Below, in pieces: positions 33,024-46,697 of a stretch of DNA of 64,000 nt. Under the pieces are notes generated by a model. That model made no database searches. It was not told the DNA's origin and saw nothing but the letters and a program-made list of their open reading frames with translations. The position numbers were made by a program, and so were the translations under genes. Source of the stretch: Entonaema liquescens (lineage: Eukaryota; Ascomycota; Sordariomycetes; Xylariales; Xylariaceae); NCBI GenBank assembly GCA_902805475.1, contig CADCSX010000008.1, forward strand, positions 1,240,001 through 1,304,000, in the 5' to 3' direction. Position 1 is the first letter of the stretch. The number at the start of each line of letters is the position of its first letter.

Positions 33024-36000
33024 ATGGCCGACCCTAGTAAGGACGGTCCCGAGGGCACACCCGTAGAGCGAGAGCGTAAGTCAATTTGAATAGACGGAAC
33101 AACGGGTTGTTTATTTACATGTTTCCCTGATTATCCTAACTTTGTCCTCTAGGCCTACTATTACAATTGATACGACGAACGATACCGAACCTACGGCCGC
33201 CCCTCATCAATCACCTGTATCTCCTCATGACGACTCCGTAAGTCCGACTGCGCTGGCAGCCAGCTGGGCATCATCTGAAAAGACTGCCGCTCCTCTAACA
33301 TCGCAGCCATCTACCGTGAGCTCTAAGGGGGAAGCGCGGCAGACGCATTCGTTTGATAGTGCTAGGGATAGCAGGCCGACTAGCCCACACAATGTTTCTA
33401 GTCCTGTTACCGCGAGAGGGAACGAGAAGGGCCAGGCTTTCCTTTCTGTGCCGGACAATCATCACCGCTCGAGGCAAAATTCAGTCGATAGTGAAGATGG
33501 ATCGCGATCAATTAGTTCGTCCCTAGGTGATACGGTCACAGGCACGGCATCATGGCAAGGCGAGAAGAGCGCTGTATCGAAGCAGTCGTTCGATAACGAG
33601 AAAATTATGAAGGACAATGATGCCTTGAAACCAGATCAAGGCAAGGAGGCCGATTTCGAAGTGGAAAATAACCCTTTCGCATACAGCCCTGGTCAACTCA
33701 CCAAGATGTTTAACCCTAAAAGTTTATCAGCTTTCTACAAGCTTGGAGGTCTGACTGGAATGGAAAAGGGGCTTCGTACTAACCGCGAGACCGGATTAAG
33801 CCCTGACGAAAAGCATCTAGAAGGCACAATCACGTTTGAAGAGGCGACGAACCGTTCATCTAAACCGGAGAACAAAGGGGTGGAAAGCCAGGCACCACTG
33901 GCCCACTCTGATACTCACCGGAGACATGGATCAGATGAGCATTTTATCGATAGGAAACGAGTTTACGGAGATAACCGAATTCCCGAGAAGAAGGGCAAGA
34001 GCTTTTTGGAACTGGTATGGATCACTTACAACGACAAGGTCTTAATTCTGCTTTCCGTCGCTGCTGTAGTATCACTCGCTGTCGGTCTATACCAGACCTT
34101 TGGCGGTGAGCACGAGAATGGAGAACCATCTGTCGAATGGATTGAAGGCGTAGCTATCATTGTTGCCATTGTTATTGTGGTGCTAGTTGGATCTCTGAAC
34201 GATTGGCAAAAGGAAAGGCAATTCGCGAGGTTGAACCGAAAGAAGCAGGATCGGCTGGTTAAAGTCGTCAGGGCTGGTAAAACTATTGAGCTGTCTATTT
34301 TTGATCTTATGGCTGGTGACGTTGTTCACTTGGAACCTGGCGATCTTATCCCTGTTGATGGTATTCTCATTCAAGGCTTCAACGTCAAGTGTGATGAATC
34401 TCAAGCGACGGGTGAGTCGGATATCATACGCAAAAGGCCGGCCGATGAGGTGTTCGCTGCTATCGAGAACGGAGAGGACACGAGGAAGCTAGATCCTTTC
34501 ATTCAGTCTGGAGGCAGAGTGATGGAAGGTGTGGGGACTTTCCTGGCTACATCTACAGGTATTTATTCGAGTTACGGCAAAACGATGATGTCCCTAAGCG
34601 AAGATCCCGAGATCACACCCCTTCAGTCTAAGCTCAACGTTATCGCCGAATACATCGCGAAGCTCGGAGGAGCTGCCGGTCTGCTTTTGTTCATTGTGCT
34701 ATTCATCTTGTTCCTGGTCCGCGTTCCGTCAAACGATAGTATGACACCGTCTCAAAAAGGTCAGGAATTCATCGAAATTTTCATTGTCGTGGTTACTATT
34801 ATCGTTGTTGCGGTGCCAGAAGGGTTGCCTCTTGCTGTCACATTAGCGCTGGCCTTTGCTACCAACCGTATGATCAAGGACAACAACTTAGTGCGTCACT
34901 TGAAAGCCTGTGAGGTTATGGGAAATGCTACGACAATTTGCTCCGACAAGACTGGTACCTTGACTCAAAACAAGATGACAGTTGTTGCTGGGACGATTGG
35001 TACGTCTCATCGCTTCGGAAGTGGGCCATCTGCAAAGGGACAAGAGCTATCGGAGAAGGAATTCGGAAGCAATCTTAGCCCAGCAACCCAAGAGATTTTG
35101 CTGAAGTCCATCTCACTCAACTCAACGGCTTTTGAAGGCGAGGTAGAAGGCGTAAAAACTTTCATTGGGTCCAAGACTGAGACGGCGCTATTGGAATATG
35201 CTAAGGCATACCTCGGTATGGGACCAGTGAGTGAGGAACGAGCGAACGCAAAGATTCTACAGGTTATTCCTTTTGATTCTGGCCGAAAGTGTATGGGTAT
35301 AGTCGTTCAACTCGAGAATGGCGCTGCTCGTCTATACGTCAAGGGTGCGTCCGAAATCGTGCTTGCGAAATGTTCAGCAATTCTTCGCAACCCTACCCAG
35401 GATGCATCCAGTGCCCCTATTACTATGGACGACGTAGAAACTGTCAAGGCTCTCATCGAAGACTACGCGTCCAGGTCTCTACGAACTATCGGAATTATCT
35501 ACCGCGATTTCGAGAGATGGCCTCCACGGAATGCCAGACGCGCCGAAGGTGGCCAGAACGAGGTTATATTCGAAGACGTTTTCAAGAATATGACATTTAT
35601 TGGTATGGTCGGTATCCAGGATCCTCTCCGTGAAGGTGTCCCCGAGGCGGTTAAGCAATGCCAGAGGGCCGGTGTAATTGTTCGCATGGTCACCGGTGAC
35701 AACAAACTTACGGCTCAGGCTATCGCGAAGGAGTGTGGCATACTGCAGGAAGATGGACTGGTAATGGAAGGCCCGGAATTCCGAAATCTAAGCAAATACC
35801 ACCAAAACGAGATCATCCCGCGCCTTCGTGTACTTGCGCGCTCCAGTCCCGAAGATAAACGTGTTCTTGTACGTCGCCTCAAAGACCTAGGTGAAACCGT
35901 TGCTGTGACCGGAGACGGTACGAACGATGCGCCCGCTCTGAAGCTTGCGGATGTTGGGTTTTCCATGGGTATTGCTGGTACGGAAGTGGCCAAAGAAGCG

Positions 36001-37388
36001 TCTGCTATCATCCTTATGGATGATAACTTCAACAGTATTGTCAAGGCCTTGAAGTGGGGCCGAGCTGTAAACGATGCCGTCAAACGTTTCCTCCAGTTCC
36101 AACTTACCGTCAACGTTACCGCCGTTGTATTGACCTTCGTCACGGCTGTCTCCAGCAGCGACGAGGGTTCTGTGCTAACAGCAGTCCAGCTTCTATGGGT
36201 CAATCTGATTATGGACACTCTCGCCGCGCTTGCACTTGCTACCGATCCTCCCCAGGACAGTTGTTTAGACCGAAAACCAGAGCGCAGAGGCGCTAGCATT
36301 ATTTCGATAACGATGTGGAAAATGATTCTTGGCCAAGCGATTTATCAGTTAGCAATTACTTTCATACTCTACTATGGCGCGATCTCTATTGGTATAGTCG
36401 GAGAAGGCGAATGGCAGTACCCTCAACGCGATACCCTCGTTTTCAACACCTTCGTATGGATGCAAATCTTTAACCAGTGGAAGTAAGTACAAATGCGTGA
36501 AGCCAAAAACTTGTGAACTACGCTAACAGTATAAAAAGCAATCGTCGCCTGGACAATCACTTTAATATTTTCGAAGGCCTATTACAGAATTGGTACTTCA
36601 TTGTAATCAATGTCGTCGTGTCTGGTGTTCAAGTCCTCATCATCTTCGTTGGTGGAGCTCCCTTCAGCATTTCTGGATCCGATCCCACGCAAACGGGCCC
36701 TCAATGGGCAACTGCACTCGTACTCGGTGTTATTTCCATTCCCATCGGCATGGTTATTCGTCTAATTCCCGATGAACTTATCAGCAAATGCATTCCTAAC
36801 GTCCTCAGGAAGAAGCGCGGCATCCCTGGATTAACGATCTCGGACGAGGAACGTTTCAACGAGTACCCAGAGGTTCTTGCTGACGTTAGAGACGAGCTTG
36901 CTTTCTTGAAGAAGCTCAAGGGTGGTCGCTTAAACAATTTGAAATTCGCCGTCAGACAGACTCGAGACAATTTCATCTCAAAGACAAGAAGCCCGTCCCA
37001 TTCTCGATCTAACTCAGTGAGAGCACCGCAAACTCCAACACGCGAGGATAGCTTCAGCGCCCCCTCCCCAGCACCTACTCCGGATTCTCGGAAGCGGTCC
37101 AGGTCGATAAGGTCACGATCGAACTCAGCACTGGGAGCGCCTACGGTTATGGCCGGTATTATTGCTGGCAGTGTGGCAGCCGGATGGTCTCCGATAGAGA
37201 GGACTGGAGATCGTGATTTCCCGCCATCCCGTCCCACACCTTCACCACTATCGACTCGCGAACATAGCGAATTGGAGCCAGCACCCGTTCTGACAGAAGA
37301 ACCGATGTCGATCGAGGACTCTGGCCCTTCTACTGTACCTCAACTGAGCGTCCCGCAACCACCCCAAAAGCAAAAATCTGTTTCTTAG
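33024..37388 (+). CDS. PMC1: PMCA-type Ca2+-transporting P-type ATPase (PMC1/NCA-2 class)
   Basis: Exon 1 33024-33075 (MADPSKDGPEG...), exon 2 33153-36482, exon 3 36539-37388, about 1410 residues. Motifs: CDESQATGES (actuator TGES), transmembrane 4 VVAVPEGLPLAVTLA, phosphorylation site CSDKTGTLTQNKM, P-domain TGDGTNDAPALK, and WVNLIMDTLAALALATDPP in M6. The long N-terminus is disordered. Intron 2 (56 nt, GTAAGT...AAAAAG) restores FNQWNNRRLDN. The protein pumps Ca2+ into the vacuole or out of the cell. The phase of exon 1 is off by one: adding a base in the short C/G runs at 33048-33055 makes the junction read RARAPTITIDT, which looks like the family N-terminus. The C-terminal tail (about 200 residues) is Ser/Pro/Arg-rich, a possible regulatory region. 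Confidence 0.93.
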
Positions 37389-40300
37389 GCAGCATGAACG
37401 AAGTTTTGGTTTAGATTACCCTATGTCACTCTCGATACTATGATATCTGGAGATTACGAGAACATGCACGCAAAAAAAAACGAGTGGAGTATTAGAATAC
37501 AGCTCGTATTTAATATTAATCTACGCCCCGTGGTCGAAGTCAACCAAGGTTATTGGTCTGACCTATCACTCGTACCCCGCCCGCAACCTCGATAGGACCT
37601 ACGGAGAAAACTATCTACGGGGATTATCGTGTAAAGTTTGGCTATGGCGGCCCACGGAAGTCAATAAGCATCTCTCGTGGGAATGCGTAATATGTGGTTC
37701 GCGATTCCTAGTTTGTGTGCTACCGGGACAGAGGGTGCGGATATTGCAGTTGAGTGAACTAGAATGACCGGTGCTAGGGTAAAGGGGGTCTTGGAAAGGA
37801 GTCCAGCACCTTACGTTGGTATCCTTGGTGCAGCAATTGGGCTTCTAGGCCAGGGATAACAAATATTAAATGCAATAGACAAACGTCGGCGTCTGGTGTC
37901 AGTGCGATTGGTAGAGCGTGTTTCTTTATGTGTGTGTGTGTGTGTGTTGGTTAGGAATAGGATCAAGTCCATAGATATCAAAAACGTCGTACAGTAGTAA
38001 AGCGGGAGCGAAGGAGAAGTAGCAAAAAAGGTACTTTACGTGATAGAAATTTCATGGAGACGAATCATAAGTGGTTTTTAATAGTATTCTCTTGACATGT
38101 TGAAGCCTTTAATTGAGTGTGGTTTGAGTAGCAACTTGATTGTATTGTTTACACCGAGGACTTCGTTGGACAGGACAGTTACCAATACGGACCGCATGTG
38201 CGGACGTAGACCCGCATACTTACCTCCCAAGACACTTCCACACCAAACCGGGTATATGAGTAGAATAATATTCCCGCCTGCTTCCTCTTCTTCTTCCCCC
38301 CTTTCTAGCTGATGTAGTATATAACCAGGTATCTAGAGCCTTCTTTCGCGTTCAAGCAAGACAGACAGATAGCCTTCCCAGCTTCGTCGTAGGCAGGCTG
38401 TTAGGCAGGTAAGCGAAAGCTACCTCCGTGCAGCCGTGGTATACTTAAACTACCTAGGTACCTAATAAATGTGCGTTTCTTTACACCGAGTTGCCTCCTC
38501 TCATAAGTTGATAACATGGAAGTGAGTGTGGGGGCCGGAATTTTCGGTGGCCGGTTATTCGCTCGGAGTTGGAGTGATACGCCCTTTTTTTATATTTGCG
38601 GTTGTGGCAAACAGGGGATGCTTTCTTCTATGAGGAGAGTTGCAGTTGTAGTTGCAATTGCAGGCATACTTTTTGGGATTCACCGAGCTGGATCCTATGG
38701 GAGTCTTGTACATTTACTACCTCCTGAGTGGTTTTTGGGTTCGTTTATCTTACTATTCTGGTTGCTGACGTGTGGTAGCTGGCGATAGCTCCTGTAGCAG
38801 CTGTGTGTTTTTTTTTTCTGTTGCTGGAGAACTAGAGAGAGGGGGGAGAGATTCCTACCTTCGATGCGCGCGTGTACGACCGTCGCACGGCATGAGTCAC
38901 GACGCAGCTGTCACGATTGATCTGAAGCAGCTCGTTCTCGTTGGTCGCCGTGCGGGATTCGACCCGGGTTGCCTTGATAAGTATAGGTAGTTAGTTATCT
39001 TCTTGAGTCTCTAGTTGGAAGAGACTTGTACTTGTACCTATTCGAGGTCTACGGATTCACACCTACGAAGAACCCGAGTTCCCGTCCTATCGTGATACTT
39101 GGAAGGCGGGAACGTAGAGAGAGATACGGTATGTTTGGGCTTTCGGAGAATACGGGAGTCCTAGGGACCAATAAGGCGGAACGTACATATAGATATAATA
39201 TATTGGGCAATTAGGGGGGAGGAGGGGAGGGGACTGCGCACAGCCTCTGTGTTTGTGCGACGGGAGAGCAGGCTCTTGTATGTAACAGTACGTAATTCTA
39301 ATTATGCGATGGTAACTACTTGACCGGAGGAATTGTTCATGGTGATAAGAGGGAATTTGTACGTAGTCCTCTGAGTTGAAGGAGATTGCGGTTTGACCTA
39401 TTAAGAAAGGGGGCTACTTGATGGAATTGACTCAAGTATACGATACTTCGGATAAATGCATAGAATAGGAGTGCGATAGGTTGCCAAACGGTACTTGAGA
39501 AGTAACTTTCTAAACAACTGTGTTCAACTACTCATTAATCTGTAGGTAACCTCTATCTCTGGTATATCATATATCATATTCATTTTATTTGTTTGAATAA
39601 TAAAGGTAAAGGTTTGTTTGTTTGCATGCATGAATGTGGCTGACTTATATTCAATTAAGCATGATACCTAAGTGAATATATTGTATTGACTATCAGCTAA
39701 TTCCAGGCAGGGAATCCCAAATAAGGTGATACTTTCATGACAACTAAAAAAACGCAAACAAGGATTAGGCACCAACCATTGAATTTTTTCGGTAGTGGTG
39801 TCAGACTGAGTCAGGCCTTAGGTAGAGATAGGGTAGATTATAGAATAGATCATGACGGTATCACGGTTTTGGAAACTCTAGACTTTGAATACTCTAAAAA
39901 GAGATAACCTGACAGTGTTAATGGTTAGCAGTGAATTTTTTGATCGGAATCATGTTAAGCGACTATGAATTTCGAGGGTGATTATTTCTCCCGCTTGTTG
40001 TGAATTGCTCGGGTTGGTGTTGGATGGCAACTACAAGTGTTATTAAGCACGAATTTATCCTGGTTAGGTTCGAAGCGATGGCATGTTCACATTCATGTTC
40101 ACATTCATGTTTACGTTTACGACTAGCTTCATAAGGTAAATTGAGATTGTGGGGTAGCATATCTGCTGATTCCCCTACCACGTGGCGCTCGGTTGTTCCT
40201 CATTGTTATATTATTGTTATGATTATTTTATTATTATTATTCTTTTGCGCTTAGGGAATTATCTTAACTTCAGATTGCTTTAGGTTATGGCCAGTTAAAC

Positions 40301-42440
40301 AAATTTCCTAATTAGGCAACTCGCAGAAACTTGGAGTTTTGGGTAAGCGGCGAGTACGACTAACAATAAGAATAGCTTGGCAGGTTGAGATGGATTCTAA
40401 TGCAGAAAGAAAAGAAAGAGAGAGAAATAGTTGTGCGCGATGGATGGTAAGAGAGTACTAGTAATAAAGAGTTATACTAGCAGTAACTAGATTTGCATCT
40501 GTGACGCTGAGCCGCGGGGTTTTTCGAATATGTTAGATAGGTACTTACACCTACCTAGAACCATGCTTGTGGCAACCTCGAAACTGATGAAGGACATGTC
40601 CAGAGTGTTTAACAATACTGACATTGTATTATGGTGTAATAGAAAAGTATTTTATTTCTTGCTTTATGATTGGAACACGGAGCGTAAATTTGAATTATAT
40701 AATAGGTGGGAATCGGTATTAATAGATGAGAGTTATCCGGAGTTGCGGGAACTTTGAGGTCTTGGCGTACCTCGGGCTTTTCATCGAAGGACTTGGAATT
40801 ATTTGGTTAATAATTAATGGTCAATGGTAAATACCTCTCTACCCTCTCTCCATGATGTTCCCTCATCTTACCGGACCGTACAAATGGATCGGATGAATAT
40901 AGTGCCTGCGTCTTCAAGTGACTAATAAGATAGGGTATGACTCTTAGAACTGTGCTTTTTGTTTTTTTTGTTTTTTTTTTTTTGGAATTGGAATTATAAG
41001 TTTTAATGAGTTAGGTTAGTAAGTACTTAACCATAGTAGTTTGATAAGAGAGATACATGATCTTGCCTACCAAGGTAGCTAAGATTGTCGGATGATAGTA
41101 ATCATGGATTGACTAGTGGCCGGGAGATAGGGCAGAGTTTGCCCTGGGCAAACATTAGCACGAGTTTCGACCTTGTGGGCATTGTGGGAAATGCGGCAAA
41201 CGAACGAGAATGGATAGAAGATGGACATGTACTTAACATACCTAAGTAGGTATACATGTCATGTCGATACATAGGATAAAAATACAGAGAGAGAGAGAGA
41301 GAGAAAAGAATATTAAAAAAAAATAAAATAAAAAAGGGACGCTCTAGACCAGATGTAAGAAAGAAACGATGGCCCCCTCCCCTATCATCATACTCTTACA
41401 ATTAATATGGGTGGCACACTGTCCCCTTGTAGCCTATCAGCATCTTCGCTTAGTATTTGGACTTTTATCGTTCTTGAAGTTTCAAACTTATCGCTTTTCT
41501 TCCTTCTATTTCTTGCTCATGGTGACTATCATCTTGTCGCATCTTTCTCTTTAGTTTTACGTGATCTTCTGTCCTTACCTTACCTAACCTAACCTAACCT
41601 ATCCAACACGAATTAATAATTATCAGAGGAAACTTACCTTACCTAAAGGTATGATTTAACTTATGCGGGTCTTATTCTTGTAATAGATTCGTACCAAGTA
41701 CAGTAGTTCCCTTACAAGATTCCGAAAATTCCAAGAAGCGCCCAATCCTTCATAGTGTTGTTACGTACGCCTGTTTTTGGTATGTAGGTGATTTCCATTT
41801 ATTATTATTACTATTACTACTACTGCTGCTGCCGCTTCTGCTGCTACTGTTACTGCTACCTATTTCCAATTCCCACCCCGACCAAAAAAAAAAAAAAAAA
41901 AAACTCAAATAACACCATTCATATAATACCTACCTACACATAACACATACAAGACGCGTTGACCATCCCCGGCATCTATTTGCCTATTCGCCCTATTCGC
42001 CTATCTGGCTAGGATAGGTAGTTTCTCAAACCATATTTCCCCAAGGTTAAACTTGTCTTGTTTCTTCTTTCTCTTTTACCTCATCCCTTCCCGCTAATTA
42101 TTTATTTTTCTTCTTGTTCTTTTCGGTCTCGTTCCTTTCCCTCCAAAGAGAATTTACGGAAATCAAAATTCACTTCGACATTCAACCGCGCAAACTTCCT
42201 GTTGATTGATTAATTATTAGGCAGGTCGATCAATTAGGCCCGCCTAATTTTATTAAACAGTTCTCATTAGACCACAACCCGGATTCCGATTCGCCTATTC
42301 GCTCATCATACGCAATACGCAATACGCAATTGACTCTTTCTCGCTCTTAGTTGCTACCTTTTCCCTATCATCTCAATCTCATCACTCATTGCTTATCACC
42401 ACTCATTCCCGATAATAATCATAGCAAATTGGAAATCAAC
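37389..42440. other. Gene-poor region of 5 kb before the sirtuin
   Basis: No convincing gene. It contains a (TG)n run (about 37929-37947), a 12-bp near-repeat ATGTTCACATTC (40083-40120), a (GA)n run (41286-41304), long A/T tracts (40960-40985, 41883-41902), a CTACTGCTGCTGCCGC triplet patch (41818) and TACCTAACCTAACCTAACCT (41582). A 90-codon ORF at 38516-38788 has two hydrophobic stretches but nothing supports it. The last kilobase is C/T-rich and is likely the sirtuin promoter and leader. Confidence 0.45.
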
Positions 42441-44157
42441 ATGAAGGCAAAGCGTCCTGTCGGCAGACCTCGTAAGAATTGGCCTGTGAAGGAGTCGGAA
42501 CCTTCCAAAGTCCGAGTTGAAGTTACTGATGACCAAGTCGTCGGCCATCTTAACGTGAGACCGCACGGCCACGCACGTAACGAACTCGAAGAGCGAATTA
42601 ATGACCTTAGCGATTCGTGGGAAACCGAGTCGCTTTTCGAGGATGTTATCGAAGACATCTCTGAGGATAGATTCATCAATGATGGTAATTATCTCTTATA
42701 CTTTTCTTTTTCTTCCTCTTTTTCTTTTCTTCCTCTTTTTCTTTTCTTCCTCTTTTTCTTTTCTTCCTCTTTTTCTTTTCTTCCTCTTTTTCTTTTCTTC
42801 CTCTTTTTCTTTTCTTCCCTCCTTCTTTCTCTTATTAGTTTATCCCCCTCTCGGCTATTTTTACAGTTTATTCTAACGTGTTCTTTAAGTTGACGCTGTC
42901 ACGGCCGAAGAGGCTGTGCGCTATCGCCAGCTGTTACGAGCGGTTGGACCCCAAGAATTCTGCAAACGCACAGTTGATTCGGGTGCAATTTCAGTCAAGA
43001 AATTGCTGACAGCGTTTGGAATACGGCCGCCTGCATTCCTTGAGGGGCTTCCAGACCATGCCTACTTCGGTCTTCTCACTCTGGCCATGACGCGTGAGCT
43101 GGCTAAGCGCGCCAAGCTTCCTAAGTATAACTCAATCGACGACGCCGTGGCTTTGCTAAAAGCATCTCGTAACATCGTCGTCTTGACTGGAGCCGGAATT
43201 TCTACTTCACTCGGAATTCCCGACTTCCGCTCTAAAGAAACCGGCCTCTACTCACAACTCGAGAAGCTCGGACTGGGGATTAGCGACCCTCAAGAAGTCT
43301 TTAACATAGATATCTTCCGGGAAGACCCGACCATCTTCTACTCGGTGGCAAAGGACATTCTTCCCGATACCAAGGGATTGTATTCGCCAACCCACGCTTT
43401 CATCGCGAAACTTCAAGATGAAGGTAAACTTCTAACCAACTACTCACAAAATATTGACAACATTGAAGCAAACGCCGGTATCAAACCAGATAAACTTGTC
43501 CAATGTCACGGTTCCTTCGCAACTGCCACTTGCCAGAAATGCGGCTATAAGGTCCAAGGCGACACAATCTTCGCCGACATCAAAGCTGGGAATATACCGC
43601 GATGCGACAAGTGCATCGCTGCGCTCCGTGGCAACGGCGGCTCGATGAAGCGCAAGCGCTCTTACAACAAATCCACCGGTAAGAAGACGCGGCGCAGAAG
43701 TTCGGACGATGATGACGACGACGACGATGGTCAATACGATATTCCTGCCGCTGGCGTCATGAAGCCCGACATCACTTTCTTTGGCGAGGAGTTACCAGAC
43801 GAGTTCAGCCAGCGCTTAGTTAAGCACGACCGCGACCGCGTCGATCTGGTCATCGTGATCGGCACCTCGCTCAAGGTTGCGCCTGTTTCTGAAGTTGTGC
43901 CCTACTTGCCGCCGCATATTCCACAGATATATATCTCGCGCACGCCCGTGAGCCATATTAACTTCGATATCGACTTGCTCGGCGACTGCGACGTGATCGT
44001 CGCGGAATTGTGCCGTCGTGTGGGTTGGCGTCTCGACCACCCGATGGTGAAGCCCGACCAGAAGATCGACATCAAGCTAGAAGAGGGCTACAAGAGCCGG
44101 CACGTTTTTACCGTCGTCAAGCCGGAGAAGTCACCGAAACCAGAATCGGAATCATGA
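42441..44157 (+). CDS. Sir2/Hst1-class NAD-dependent protein deacetylase
   Basis: Exons 42441-42684 and 42890-44157 join to 503 residues (…RFIND-V-DAVTAEEAVRYRQLLRAVG). Sirtuin motifs in order: GAGISTSLGIPDFRS, the YSQNIDNIE helix with the NID triad, HGSFATATC with the catalytic His, the zinc pairs CQKC and CDKC, ITFFGEELP, GTSLKVAP, and the C-terminal ISRTPV. The N-terminal block (YFGLLTLAMTRELAKRAKL) and the DPQEVFNIDIFREDP segment are those of the class Ia nuclear Sir2/Hst1/SIRT1 enzymes. The very N-terminus KRPVGRPRKN is an AT-hook-like/NLS sequence. A Lys/Arg plus poly-Asp insert (KKTRRRSSDDDDDDDD) sits between the second zinc pair and FFGEE. It should remove acetyl groups from histones using NAD+. 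Which paralogue it is cannot be decided here. Confidence 0.92.
42712..42818 (+). repeat. 17-bp C/T minisatellite in the sirtuin intron
   Basis: CTTCCTCTTTTTCTTTT is repeated six times in a row at 42712, 42729, 42746, 42763, 42780 and 42797, with a decayed seventh copy at 42814. It fills the middle of the 205-nt intron (42685-42889, donor GTAATT, acceptor TTTAAG) and forms a very long polypyrimidine tract before the acceptor. Copy number is expected to vary between strains. Confidence 0.9.
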
Positions 44158-46697
44158 CGTCTTCAAGACTATGAGGCGATCCACTCGTCTACTTCATAAC
44201 TACCTACCTACATTTACGACCAACTACTTGACGTCAGTTAATTCCACTGACCACGTTCGCGATACAAAGGTGGCATATATTCCGGGGACAGCATCTATTC
44301 TTTAGCAGCAAGGCGTTATGGGCTCTCTCTTACTACTTTCACATTATTCCGTTTTCCGTTTTCCGTTTTCCTTAAAATGAGCATCACTTCCAAGATTTCT
44401 ATCGTTCAAACCTTCAAATAACAATAATGATACTTTCCGCGCGGACCTGGCGTAGGTATTCGCAACAACTATAATTTACGCTAAAGGTCCTCGCGCAACA
44501 GAGCGGTAACCAGGTACCAAGTAAACCGAACGAGGGGAAATCGCATAAGGCTTTTCAAGTCCTCGGTCTCACAGCATTACGCAGATAGTTCGGAAGGAGG
44601 ACGCACTGTCGACATGTACCCCGGCACGACCGGAAGTTAATTGTGTAATTTGGCCATTGAGAAAGATGGCCTCTTTCCCATGGCACACCACAATCTTACG
44701 GTACGTTACCTACCTTTGACAAGGAGGGGAAAAAAAAAGTCGACGAGGAAACTATGTTATGGGGCTTTTTAACTCGCAAAAGAGAGGTATTTACTCGTCG
44801 ACGATAAGGGGCGAAGGGGGGAGCAAGGGGAATTTCAATCTGCTTAGATACGGGGGAGGGTAGACAAGTTAGTCGGCATGTTCATAGCATTGCGATGGCT
44901 CTTCTAGGTAATAAAACTCACGAACGATAACAAACAAAACAAAACAAACAAACAGTATTGCTACTATGTATTTCGACACAGATCCATGGCTGGTGCGCGG
45001 GTGACATGTGAGATTATGGCTCTCTCATAGTAATAGTACTTGACCTCGACTTATGATTATTAAATGACCGAACTATTACCATATATGTTGGTCTATTCCC
45101 TATTCGACACCCAATTGTCTCTCGTCTATCATTAAGTTCTATACCAAGCCAGCCACCATTTCTTTTTTTTTTTTCCTTCCTCCCCCTCCTGGGCTTTCTA
45201 GACATTGGAACGCAGCTGGCGGTGCGGTGCCGGCGCATAACGCAAAGCAAACTAATAATAAGCCACGTCACCGGCGTCTCACTGGCACGGTTCGTCTTCT
45301 GTTCTCTTCTCCAATTTACTTTACCAACAACGATAAGTTCGCTGGAACACAGCCCGTCGTGGATCTGCGACATCCCATCCAAACTCACCCACCCGGTCTC
45401 GACACGTTTCCCGGGTTAGTCGCTAGCGATCGTTCCGTCCCCGTTGTGCGCTGCGCTCTCTCTCTCTATCTTATAGATATCTCATGTTAACTTACTGCTT
45501 ACTCTTTTGTCGTGTGCCCCTTGGGCATAATATTAAATAAAGCTACCTACCTAGTTAATCGCTTCGTAGTTTGGCAAAGGTAAAGATAGGATAGTCTCTG
45601 TTTCGTTCTAGTATGTGTTAGCAGATTAATCAATTGTCGAGAGCCACAACCTTTTGCGATGAAGGGGAGGAGCGGAGCGTGCTGCAGGCCTTTCTGTCAT
45701 GCGCAATTGATCTATCATCAGAGTTGGTCTTCTGACCGAGCCCGTGTGACTACCTAGATAGCACCGCCATTTCTGTCTGAGTAGACTCCATCGTTTACTA
45801 TCTTGACAGCTTCATGTGTTTTTTCCCTTTTGACTGACCGCTATCACCGGTGTAGCTCGTACTATGGTAAGCAGGATCAATACGATACACCTACTCTGCG
45901 GTTCTTAAAGAGTACACCAATAAAGAAAGCGAGTTTTACCGTGGTGCTCTTTTGACGTAGAAGCAAGGACGAGTCTGCAGAACTTGGTGCCAGTCAAATA
46001 GTATTTCCTAATAACTAGCTCGAATAAAGATTAAGAAGAATCATCAAAGGAATAGCGACTTTACAGTAGGCATATCTAGGTAGGTAAGCAATGGACCCGT
46101 AAATGCATTTACTGTTTGCTTATCTACCCTTACCATACAGGCTCACGCCGAAGAAGAGACAAGCGACGACTACACAAGGGCTACGGGGAGTATTCAATGA
46201 TAATCATATAAGTTTTTCTTATAGCAGTATACATTTCTTCATATATGGTTAAAAAACTACCAGTACGCGTTAGTTAGACTATATCTCGACTCGAGACTCG
46301 TAAGACCAACTGGCGGTTTCCATCACAGGTAGGACTGACTCCTAGTAGCTAGACTATTATCTCGCGAGTATAAATCGCTTAAACATAGATAGGTACGTTA
46401 GCCTTTATGCGCGAGGATATAATCATATAGGCAATACTCAAATAATAGTCTTACTTATGACAACGTTACGAAAGGGCCTACATAGTCTTCCAACCCAATT
46501 TCTAATCACATCAACATAGTTCTGCATGAAAGACTCTGAAAGAGATCAATTATCCGGGTATCCGCGCCAATATATCTACCTAATTACGGGGTTTGCACTC
46601 AGGTCTGAATGCTACATAGACGACTAACTTAACACAAACTGCAGTGCGCTCCTATAAGCAGCGCGGGTGGCATAAGTTACATTTTCCTCTGGCTTGC
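44158..46697. other. Convergent intergenic region, no gene seen
   Basis: About 2.5 kb between the stops of the sirtuin and SCY1-like genes. A somewhat GC-richer patch (45160-45480) has overlapping ORFs on both strands (up to 124 codons) but no family look. Short repeats: TTTTCCGTTTTCCGTTTTCC near 44350 and AAACAAAACAAAACAAACAAAC near 44935. Confidence 0.45.

Noticed and set aside
38871..38990. tRNA-like stretch with GGGATTCGACCCGGG
   Set aside because: The T-arm cannot be paired over 5 bp, there is no D-arm or acceptor partner, and the box B spacing is wrong.
41582..41602. Interstitial telomere-like TACCTAACCTAACCTAACCT
   Set aside because: Only three to four units of CCTAA, not CCCTAA. It resembles the general ACCTA words of this genome.
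45014..45388. 124-codon minus ORF in a GC-richer patch
   Set aside because: No domain, overlapping ORFs on the other strand, and no splice or start context to support it.
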